In this document: positions 11,197 through 17,590 of the stretch, piece after piece
Numbering within the stretch: the stretch's first letter is position 1
How the letters are laid out: each line of letters starts with the position of its first letter
Source of the DNA: Wolbachia endosymbiont of Mansonella ozzardi
Lineage (GTDB): Bacteria; Pseudomonadota; Alphaproteobacteria; Rickettsiales; Anaplasmataceae
Assembly (NCBI RefSeq): GCF_020278625.1
Contig: NZ_JADAKK010000004.1
Location: 13,929 to 31,518, forward strand
Reading direction: 5' to 3'
DNA: 17,590 nucleotides
The notes under the pieces: generated by a model
Databases searched by the model: none
What the model was told of the DNA's origin: nothing
Seen by the model: only the letters and a program-made list of their open reading frames with translations
Translations under genes and position numbers: made by a program

Positions 11197-11778
11197 TTAC
11201 TGCTTACGAAATTTGCACTCCTTGCCTTGTAGAAGATTTGCAATATTTTTGTGGTGCTTTAAAAAAACTAATACTGCAACGATCAATAGAGTAAAAAATA
11301 GGTCTTTTTGAAAAAAAAGAGAGATCGCAACAACTGCTGCAGTAGCCATTAAGGAGGCAAGAGAGGAGTATCGAAAGATAAAAAATACTGCTAGCCAAAC
11401 AAATATAAACACTAATGCCATATGAATACTAAGTGCTATCAAAATTCCCAAAGTTGTTGCAACTCCCTTCCCTCCACTGAATTTTAACCATACAGGAAAC
11501 ATGTGCCCTAGGACTGCTAACATTGCGGATGCACATATGTAAAAACTATCACTACCAAAAAATTGTTGCGCTATATTAACCGCGATGAATCCCTTCAAGG
11601 AGTCCAGAAGTAACACAAGAGCAGCAAGTTTTTTATTCCCTGTTCTTGCAACATTTGTAGCTCCGATGTTTCCAGAACCTACTCCTCTTAAATTTATTCC
11701 TTTTATCCTTATAATGATTAAGCTAAATGTTATTGAACCCAACACGTAGGATAACATAAGAACTATATACTTCTCCAT
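11197..11778 (-). CDS. plsY: Glycerol-3-phosphate acyltransferase PlsY
   Basis: Integral membrane enzyme that moves an acyl group from acyl-phosphate to glycerol-3-phosphate, the first step of phosphatidate synthesis. 193 residues, usual for the family. All three conserved loops are visible: LRGVGSGNIGATNVAR (30-45, glycerol-phosphate side), GHMFPVWLKFSGGKGVATTLG (91-111, with the GGKGVAT phosphate-binding turn), and KHHKNIANLLQGKE near the C-terminus. Hydrophobic segments lie between them. PlsX, which makes the acyl-phosphate donor, is not in the window. The start lies 12 bp after the stop of the AGCS transporter, so it is likely the last gene of the minus-strand group. The ribosome site before the ATG is weak. 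Confidence 0.95.
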   Translation of the reverse strand: MEKYIVLMLSYVLGSITFSLIIIRIKGINLRGVGSGNIGATNVARTGNKKLAALVLLLDSLKGFIAVNIAQQFFGSDSFYICASAMLAVLGHMFPVWLKFSGGKGVATTLGILIALSIHMALVFIFVWLAVFFIFRYSSLASLMATAAVVAISLFFQKDLFFTLLIVAVLVFLKHHKNIANLLQGKECKFRKQ

Positions 11779-11790
11779 CGTAACAAAAAT

Positions 11791-13257
11791 CTAGCTAATC
11801 TTGTTATTTCTCAGCCTCCTCAGGTAGCACTGAACTTCATCGTTAATCTTACTACTAAACAGCATAAGTGCTGTCATGTTGACGAGAGCCAAACAAGAGA
11901 ATAAAGTTCCACCGATATTGGCAATAGTCATTATATCCTTAGAAAGACCAGAGAAAAACGCTACAATTATTACCGCTATGCGATATATCACTATACTCTT
12001 TGCGCCAAACAAATATAGCCATCCCACTTCACAGCAATACACAAACGAAATTACTGAAGAAAACGCAAACAAAGGTGCAGCTATCGTCAAAAGTATAGGA
12101 AACCAAGAAGAAACTGTTTCAAATGCCTTTTGAGTAATCAATATCCCTTCGCCAACACCAGCCTGATACGCACCCGTTATAACTATTGTTATCCCTGTCA
12201 AACAACAAATTAACATTGTATCAAAGCATGGTTCTATCATTGCAACTAGTCCAGTTCTAACTGGCTCCTCATCTTTAGCCACTGCATGTGTAATTGAAGC
12301 AGAACCAACACCTGCTTCGCTGGCAAAAATCGCTCTTTGAATTCCAGCAACTAATGTTCCAACTACTCCTCCACCAACGGCATTGAAATCTATCATATTG
12401 GAAAATAATATTTTAAATGCATTGCTAAAGTTATGAATATTAAATGCGATTATAATGACACAACTAAAAATATATACGAGTGACATAATAGGCACCAGCG
12501 CGAAAGATACCCTGGCTATTCTCTTAATTCCACCTATGATTACCAGAGCAAGTAATGCGGAAATTATAGAAGAAAGAAACCAAGGATGACTATCCACCCA
12601 ATTTGAATAACCAGATAATATTGAAACCATTTGGTTGGTTTGAAACGCTACACTCCCACCAAGACCTGATAACACAAAAAACACTGCATATACCGCAGCC
12701 AATACAACACCAAGTTTCTTAAATCCAAATTCCTCCAGCCCATTTCTTATGTATTGAAAGGGACCGCTAAATAATTGATCCTGATCTTCTGTTCTGTGCC
12801 TAAATGCTAAAGTCACTTCGGCAAATTTTGCTGACATACCAAAAAAGCCTGTAAGCATCATCCAAGGCACTGCCCCTGGTCCTCCCATTGAAACTGCAAT
12901 TGCAACACCGGCAACAGTTCCAAGACCAACCGTACTTGAAAGTGCTGTTACAAATGCCTGAAAATGCGTAATGTGGCCATCGTGATGATTTGTGTCATAT
13001 TTTCCACACAAAATAGCAAACGCATGTTTAAACATCCTGATGTTGAGAAATCGAAAACGCAACGTTAGAAATACATAACCGAACGCTAGCAAAAGAATTA
13101 TAAATGGAACGTAGAAAATCTTGAAAAACAACACCTCATTCATGAAATTGTTTATTCCACTTAATACAGCACCATAGTTTTCGTAAAAATCCAAAGCAGC
13201 GTGCGCATTATTAAACAATAGGCAAAATAATACCGCACAAAGCAATCTATAAATCAT
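11791..13257 (-). CDS. Sodium:alanine symporter (AGCS) family transporter
   Basis: Intact 488-residue member of the alanine or glycine:cation symporter family, which imports small amino acids with Na+ (or H+) across the cytoplasmic membrane. The family signature lies at about 100-155: AFVTALSSTVGLGTVAGVAIA, GGPGAVPWM and KFAEVTLAFRHR. Further conserved blocks include GGIKRIARVSFALVPIM and FASEAGVGSASITHA. The protein starts with a signal-like hydrophobic segment ending ...NNAHA near residue 20, followed by about ten membrane segments. AAAGG lies 9 nt before the ATG, inside the end of the broken paralogue. The substrate (alanine, glycine or serine) cannot be assigned by sequence alone. Confidence 0.93.
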   Translation of the reverse strand: MIYRLLCAVLFCLLFNNAHAALDFYENYGAVLSGINNFMNEVLFFKIFYVPFIILLLAFGYVFLTLRFRFLNIRMFKHAFAILCGKYDTNHHDGHITHFQAFVTALSSTVGLGTVAGVAIAVSMGGPGAVPWMMLTGFFGMSAKFAEVTLAFRHRTEDQDQLFSGPFQYIRNGLEEFGFKKLGVVLAAVYAVFFVLSGLGGSVAFQTNQMVSILSGYSNWVDSHPWFLSSIISALLALVIIGGIKRIARVSFALVPIMSLVYIFSCVIIIAFNIHNFSNAFKILFSNMIDFNAVGGGVVGTLVAGIQRAIFASEAGVGSASITHAVAKDEEPVRTGLVAMIEPCFDTMLICCLTGITIVITGAYQAGVGEGILITQKAFETVSSWFPILLTIAAPLFAFSSVISFVYCCEVGWLYLFGAKSIVIYRIAVIIVAFFSGLSKDIMTIANIGGTLFSCLALVNMTALMLFSSKINDEVQCYLRRLRNNKIS

Positions 13258-13259
13258 GT

Positions 13260-14606
13260 TTAATACCTTTTAGAATTGTAATAATAATTTATTGTGTTTG
13301 AGACTTCCCTTCTTAGTAGATATATTGCAACAGCATTTGGCATCATAAGACACATAAACAAACTGTCGCCTAAATAAGACATAAATTCTATACTTTTTGA
13401 CATACAACTGATATACGCCAAACCCACTTATAAGAACTTGGAACAATATCAGTACTTTTTTGCTACCAAATAAGTACAGCAAGGCAACTTCACAATAGTA
13501 ACAATAAGCTATTATTGTGGAAAATGCAAAGGAAAACATTATCAGCGAAAGAACTAGCTTGCTAAATAAAGGCAAGGCTGTTGAAAGTGCCGAGCTAACC
13601 AATGTAATAAGTATTATGCATACCAGTGATAATTATCACAATACCAGTCAAGAATGAGACTAATATTGTATCTACAAGTGGTGCAATCATTGTAACACTT
13701 CCAACTTTAATTAGGTCTTCCTCTTTCACAGATGAATGTGCTGCCATTGCCGCTGTTCCGGTACCTGCTTCGTTATAGCAAATACTAATCTTCTAACTCC
13801 GGCGCTATTAACCCACTCAGCACCCCACCTCCTATGGATGATTTGTTAAAGATATCTTGGAATATTGTAGATAAAGCGTTCAACAGATTACTTCCGTTTA
13901 CACAGATTAAATACACACATACCTATATACAATATTATCGTAATTGGTGCTAAACCTGTTGAAACGAAAGCAATTCGTTTTATTCCTCCCAGTATTGCAA
14001 TTAAGACAAGCAACAATATAATAATAGACGCGTTATGTTCAAAGAGGTTGTTTGACAATGCTGCAATTTTATTTGCCTGAAATGGTATGCCATCTAAAAT
14101 CATCGCAATAAGTAACATAATTGCATAAGTGAATGCAAGAAATTTACCAGTCCTAACAATTCAATCTTAGCAAGCCCGTACCTCATTCAATAAAAAGCCC
14201 CGCTAGTTGAGTTTTTGGAGCGATAATTGAATGCAAGCACCACTTCGGCAAATCTTATTATCGACAATACCAAGTATTCTAGTAATTATCATCCAAAAAA
14301 TTGCACTTGGGCCCCATATTGTGATAGCTATAGCAACTCCTGACTTACCCCAAGACCAACCGTTCCTGAAATTACTGTTGCAAACGCTTAAATATAAGTG
14401 ATTATACCGTCGTTATGATTACATTTTAGGTTAAATAGCGTTTGTATTCCATGCTTGAATAACCTAAAGTTAGTGAATTTGAACTGAACCGTATAAAAAA
14501 CTCCAGTTGCAATTACCCAAATAATTATAAATGGAATGTTAAATATCTTTACGTACAGAAATGAATTTAATAGTTCACTTATTTTTATAACCATGCTACT
14601 TACCAC
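13260..14606 (-). pseudogene. Broken second AGCS-family transporter
   Basis: A decayed paralogue directly upstream of the intact AGCS gene. The pieces run in order: the N-terminus (KISELLNSFLYVKIFNIPFI... to NDGIITYI), the GVAIAITIWGPSAIFWM segment, RFAEVVLAFNYRS, IPFQANKIAALSNN, GGIKRIAFVSTGLAP, a VKEEDLIKVGSVTMIAPLVDT piece, CEVALLYLFGSKK, and a tail with SYLGDSLFMCLMMPNAVA. They lie in different frames. Lesions seen include a TAA where the intact copy has the CAA of HFQAF (14388-14390), frameshifts near 14350, 14260 and 14150, an in-frame TGA in the SGAFY region, and further breaks around 13620-13800 and 13420. The translation would start at ATG 14594 (GGTAAG before it) or GTG 14606. The final stop (13260-13262) lies 2 bp before the intact gene. 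Confidence 0.92.
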
Positions 14607-14625
14607 TTTTTGTTACAATTTTTAG

Positions 14626-15396
14626 CTAACGAGCTTTATAGGTGTAATATATGTAGAGCCCAACGCTTACTGGAATAGTCAGTGTATATATTACACCTAG
14701 AATTGGTAGAGTAATCCAAGGCTTACTGACAAAAAATACGATAAATACTCCAAAAAGTGACACAAATATATAGTACAGGCTCCTGGGAATATAAATGTAC
14801 TTTGCAGAGAAAGTTGGAATATGGCTGACTGAAAAAAATGAAATAGCTAAAAAGTAACAAGCCGTATTTCTTATGTTAAAAAATTGCTCCATAAAAAGTA
14901 AGTATTCACTTTCATGAGATTGAAAGGTAATAATTATTGGCAATAAAGAAAGTAAAGCACATATCGGTGCTGGAACACCAGAAAAGAAGAATTTTTCCCA
15001 GCCAAGTTGTTCTGCATTCAACGATACATTAAACCTTGCAAGTCTTATCGAAATGCAGATAACATATATCATTACTAATATCCACCCTATAACTTTGATT
15101 CCCTTTAACTTCCAAAAATATAAAAGAAATGCAGGTGCTGCACCAAAATTTAGAAAATCTGCAAAAGAATCAAGCTGCGCTCCAAAATCACTAGTTGATT
15201 TTAGAATTCTCGCTATTCTGCCATCCATTCCATCTATAATTGCTGCAATGATAATAAAAATTACTGCAAATTCCCACTGTTCATTAAATGTAAATTTAAT
15301 TGAAGTAAGACCAGAACATAAACCCAATAAAGTTACAAAATTTGGGAATAACTTGGCAACAGGTAAAGACCTACTGTTACTGCCATTACTGCTCAT
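14626..15396 (-). CDS. pssA: CDP-diacylglycerol--serine O-phosphatidyltransferase
   Basis: Membrane enzyme that joins serine to CDP-diacylglycerol to give phosphatidylserine, 256 residues. The CDP-alcohol phosphotransferase motif D-G-x2-A-R-x8-G-x3-D-x3-D is complete at residues 58-80 (Asp58, Gly59, Ala62, Arg63, Gly72, Asp76, Asp80). Several hydrophobic segments follow. It is the CDP-alcohol type found in Gram-positives and many alphaproteobacteria, not the phospholipase-D-like type of E. coli. The ATG overlaps the psd stop as ATGA, a sign of translational coupling, and the next enzyme in the pathway is Psd itself. Phosphatidylglycerophosphate synthase shares the motif, but the pairing with psd and the sequence around [15 protein letters not shown] favour PssA. 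Confidence 0.94.
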   Translation of the reverse strand: MSSNGSNSRSLPVAKLFPNFVTLLGLCSGLTSIKFTFNEQWEFAVIFIIIAAIIDGMDGRIARILKSTSDFGAQLDSFADFLNFGAAPAFLLYFWKLKGIKVIGWILVMIYVICISIRLARFNVSLNAEQLGWEKFFFSGVPAPICALLSLLPIIITFQSHESEYLLFMEQFFNIRNTACYFLAISFFSVSHIPTFSAKYIYIPRSLYYIFVSLFGVFIVFFVSKPWITLPILGVIYTLTIPVSVGLYIYYTYKAR

Positions 15397-16085
15397 ATGA
15401 CATCAAAAGTAAGCTTCTCTTGAGTACTTTCCTTATTCAAATTTGCTATAATTGTTTCACCGCCAACAACAGTTTGCCCTTCTGAGACTCTTATTTCTAC
15501 ATCAGTAGGAACGTAAATATTTACCCTGCTGCCAAATCTTATAATCCCAAACCTCTCACCTGCTTTTACGTTTTGAGACGCTCTTAAATTACAAACGATA
15601 CGACGTGCAATTAACCCAGCTATTTGCTCTACAATAATTTCTTTTCCCTTTCCATGCTCAACCACAATAACCTGTTTTTCGTTTTCGTTACTAGACTTAT
15701 TGCTCATTGCAGACACGAACTTGCCTTTCTTATAGTGCATTTCCTTTATTGTACCAGATATTGGTATACGATTCACGTGCACGTCCAAAACACTCAAGAA
15801 TATGCTAACAAGCGTGAATTTCTTTTCTTCTTCGTCCTCTGTTGATAAAGAGTAACTCACCTCTTCAATTTTTGAAATCACACCATCTGCAGGGCTTAGC
15901 ACAAGGTCTTTATTGCCTGGAACAACCCTTACTGGGTCGCGAAAGAAATAAGTGCACAATAACGTTGGAAACAAACATGTAACGCCAAAACCCCAAGATA
16001 TAGAGAACGCTATACATGTTACTATAAAAGAAATTACTATAAACAAATAACCTTCCTTGTTTACATTGGGTAAACTAAAACACAT
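15393..16085 (-). CDS. psd: Phosphatidylserine decarboxylase, short (PSD-A) type
   Basis: Converts phosphatidylserine to phosphatidylethanolamine at the cytoplasmic membrane. 230 residues, typical of the short bacterial form. Two hydrophobic segments at about 13-48 anchor it. Conserved blocks are FFRDPVR (47-53), SPADG with Asp67, DVHVNR with His103, and RFGSRVN. In the last block the chain should cut itself between Gly185 and Ser186, turning the serine into the pyruvoyl cofactor; GSR replaces the GST of the long form, as usual in this group. AAGG lies just before the ATG. The stop overlaps the pssA start. A gap of 42 bp separates it from the small ORF upstream. Confidence 0.95.
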   Translation of the reverse strand: MCFSLPNVNKEGYLFIVISFIVTCIAFSISWGFGVTCLFPTLLCTYFFRDPVRVVPGNKDLVLSPADGVISKIEEVSYSLSTEDEEEKKFTLVSIFLSVLDVHVNRIPISGTIKEMHYKKGKFVSAMSNKSSNENEKQVIVVEHGKGKEIIVEQIAGLIARRIVCNLRASQNVKAGERFGIIRFGSRVNIYVPTDVEIRVSEGQTVVGGETIIANLNKESTQEKLTFDVI

Positions 16086-16127
16086 AACCTTAATAACAAT
16101 AACCTGCTATTCACAACTTATCATTTA

Positions 16128-16304
16128 TCACTCCTCATGGGAAGTTTTTTTTAACGCTTCAAAAAGCTTTTTGATATGAGTTAATATTGTAAACGTTATA
16201 TTATAGCCAAAGCAACTTAGGCTCATCAACGATTTGATATCCTGCTCTTCCATTGCAGAATCTATACGAAGATACTGCGGCGGTAAGACGATTGTGTCCA
16301 ACAC
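16128..16304 (-). CDS. Possible small protein between recA and psd
   Basis: An open frame of 58 residues from a GTG at 16304 (57 from TTG 16301, 41 from ATG 16253). It reads LDTIVLPPQYLRIDSAMEEQ, then a stretch ending in KLFEALKKTSHEE. I do not recognise it. The composition looks protein-like, with a possible amphipathic C-terminal helix. It begins 14 bp after the recA stop and ends 42 bp before psd on the same strand, so it would sit inside the operon. The lack of a strong ribosome site and the choice of starts leave open that this is a remnant of a longer gene. Confidence 0.4.
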   Translation of the reverse strand: MLDTIVLPPQYLRIDSAMEEQDIKSLMSLSCFGYNITFTILTHIKKLFEALKKTSHEE

Positions 16305-16318
16305 AAACTTCAGCTAGA

Positions 16319-17386
16319 TTAGAAAACTGATTCTTCTAAAAGCTGCTCGCTTTCTTCTTCCATCGCAATAGAGTTAATGCGATTTCTAAATAAATCTCTG
16401 ATTTTGGTTTCTATCTCATTTGCAACTTCCTTGTTTGTCTCAAGGTAATTTTTTACATTCTCCCTTCCTTGTCCAAGACGTGTGTTATTATATGAATAAT
16501 AAGCACCTGCTTTTTCAAGCACACCAAGTTTTGCTCCTATATCTATCATCTCTCCGAGTCTTGATATGCCTTCATTGTACATTATATTAAACTTTGCTTC
16601 TCTAAATGGGGGAGCGACTTTATTTTTTACAACTTTAACTCTCGTTTCATTGCCCGTAATATTTTCTTTATCCTTTATTGCACCGGTTTTTCTTATATCA
16701 AGCCTTATAGAAGCATAAAATTTTAACGCATTCCCACCGGTGGTAGTTTCAGGGTTTCCATACACCACTCCTATTTTCATACGAATTTGATTAATAAATA
16801 TTAATATGCAATTCGCTTTTGAAACTGCGGAAGTTAGTTTCCTGAGCCCATGACTTAGAAGTCTCGCTTGCAATCCCATGTGCTGGTCACCCATATCTCC
16901 TTCAATTTCAGCTCTTGGAGTTAATGCTGCAACAGAGTCAACAACTATCACATCAACTGCACCAGAACACACCAAATACTCAACGATATGTAACGCTTGC
17001 TCTCCAGTATCTGGCTGTGAGATTACCAAATCATCAGTATTTACTCCAAGTTTACGGACATATATGACATCCAATGCGTGCTCTGCATCGATAAATGCAC
17101 ATAACCCTCCCTTTTTCTGAGCTTCAGCAATTACATGCAAAGCAAGAGTGGTTTTACCAGAACTCTCAGGACCAAATATCTCAATTATACGGCCTTTTGG
17201 CAATCCCCCAACACCTAGGGCTGAATCAAGCGCAATTGACCCTGTGGATATTGTATCTATCTTCTCTACAGGATTCTGCTTTAGTTTCATTATAGCGCCT
17301 TTACCGAATACTTTTTCAATCTGACTTATTGCGTTATCTAGCGCCCTTTGCTTATCATTATTTCTTTCCTCTGGGTTGCTTGCCAT
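16319..17386 (-). CDS. recA: Recombinase A
   Basis: DNA strand-exchange ATPase used in homologous recombination and repair, 355 residues with the start chosen here. Visible are the Walker A loop GPESSGKT (72-79), the DAEHALD segment with the catalytic Glu region, the Walker B strand [14 protein letters not shown], the L1/L2 region with [13 protein letters not shown] and [30 protein letters not shown], and the C-terminal domain. The ATG at 17386 ([20 protein letters not shown]) fits the usual family N-terminus; ATG 17413 and TTG 17443 in frame would add 9 or 19 residues with no better ribosome site. Two residues differ from the usual 'DP.YA.KLGV' (here [10 protein letters not shown]). Repeat copy B begins 90 bp upstream of the ATG. 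No SOS box was recognised. Confidence 0.97.
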   Translation of the reverse strand: MASNPEERNNDKQRALDNAISQIEKVFGKGAIMKLKQNPVEKIDTISTGSIALDSALGVGGLPKGRIIEIFGPESSGKTTLALHVIAEAQKKGGLCAFIDAEHALDVIYVRKLGVNTDDLVISQPDTGEQALHIVEYLVCSGAVDVIVVDSVAALTPRAEIEGDMGDQHMGLQARLLSHGLRKLTSAVSKANCILIFINQIRMKIGVVYGNPETTTGGNALKFYASIRLDIRKTGAIKDKENITGNETRVKVVKNKVAPPFREAKFNIMYNEGISRLGEMIDIGAKLGVLEKAGAYYSYNNTRLGQGRENVKNYLETNKEVANEIETKIRDLFRNRINSIAMEEESEQLLEESVF

Positions 17387-17475
17387 AGGCCATTTATTAA
17401 TTTGTATAAACTTCATGATAATCGAACATGAGTAACCTGCCAAGGATTTTTTAATAACGAAGAACGTTGACGATT

Positions 17476-17590
17476 TAGAAACAAAAAATTACTTGACAAG
17501 TCCTCCAATATTATAACACTGAAGCTATTATTTAGCTTCAGTCCATACAGATTAAACAACAAAAAAACTCAATGTACTTGGCGTACTGTT
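17476..17590 (-). repeat. Structured ~115-bp repeat, copy B (runs off the window)
   Basis: Inverted copy of 10987-11104, cut by the window end, so its outer boundary is unknown. Its central palindrome (17519-17541) is perfect: CTGAAGCTA and TAGCTTCAG around a 5-nt loop, whereas copy A has one mismatch. The arms ATTAAACAAC/GTTGTTTAAT and ACTTGACAAGT are present where visible. It lies directly upstream of recA, oriented toward it. Confidence 0.85.
17510..17518 (-). promoter_or_regulatory. Extended -10 element inside repeat B, pointing at recA
   Basis: The minus strand reads TGTTATAAT, a full extended -10 (TGnTATAAT), about 125 bp upstream of the recA ATG. There is no recognisable -35, which extended -10 promoters can do without. 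In copy A the matching position has lost the TG (TATTATAAT), so only copy B would have this feature. It is a single short match in A+T-rich DNA. Confidence 0.3.

Noticed and set aside
11105..11311. Plus-strand frame reading MGNTDKPKRHHVF from a TTG codon
   Set aside because: Its second half is antisense to the conserved end of plsY, the start is a TTG without a ribosome site, and nothing familiar appears in the translation.
13270..14606. Reading the three AGCS fragments as separate small genes
   Set aside because: They align in order with successive parts of the intact neighbour, and the missing parts are found in other frames between them, so they are pieces of one broken gene.
17020..17295. 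Plus-strand open frames opposite recA
   Set aside because: They are mirror frames of a strongly conserved gene, with no independent support.

Overview
The window reads as part of the chromosome of an AT-rich obligate intracellular alphaproteobacterium of the Rickettsiales, most likely Wolbachia or a close Anaplasmataceae relative. The reasons are the strong A+T bias, a 23S-5S rRNA unit with its own promoter and no 16S or tRNA genes attached, a compact set of housekeeping genes, and a tandem transporter paralogue caught in decay. The genus is inferred from gene style and order; no database was searched.

Left part (1-3860). On the minus strand lie the start of atpC (cut by the window edge) and atpD, which form the end of an F1-ATPase operon, and upstream of them pstC, a phosphate transporter permease. 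Divergently on the plus strand come rpmH and rnpA, overlapping by 10 bp, and then a small unrecognised protein. The rnpA frame is interrupted at an A9 run. The run contains an exact A-AAA-AAG slippery heptamer, and a -1 shift there gives a normal 113-residue RnpA.

rRNA part (3857-7165). 5S and 23S rRNA lie on the minus strand behind a good TTGACA-17-TAACAT promoter. Long imperfect inverted repeats bracket 23S and should form the processing stem. The 23S macrolide site differs from E. coli (G2057A paired with C2611U, plus A2059G).

Middle part (7166-11104), plus strand. A TPR-like/SAM methyltransferase of unknown target is followed by a short NrdA (class I ribonucleotide reductase alpha chain without an ATP-cone), which abuts ruvX (YqgF family) as TAAATG, and then a doubtful small ORF.

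Right part (11197-17443), minus strand. The order of transcription is recA, a possible 58-residue small gene, psd, pssA, a broken AGCS transporter, an intact AGCS transporter, and plsY. PlsY makes lysophosphatidate, while PssA and Psd turn CDP-diacylglycerol into phosphatidylserine and then phosphatidylethanolamine, so the block holds much of the membrane lipid pathway. Two inverted copies of a ~115-bp structured repeat (10987-11104 and 17476 to the window end) bracket this whole block. The repeat is the most distinctive unexplained element here, together with the rnpA frame break.
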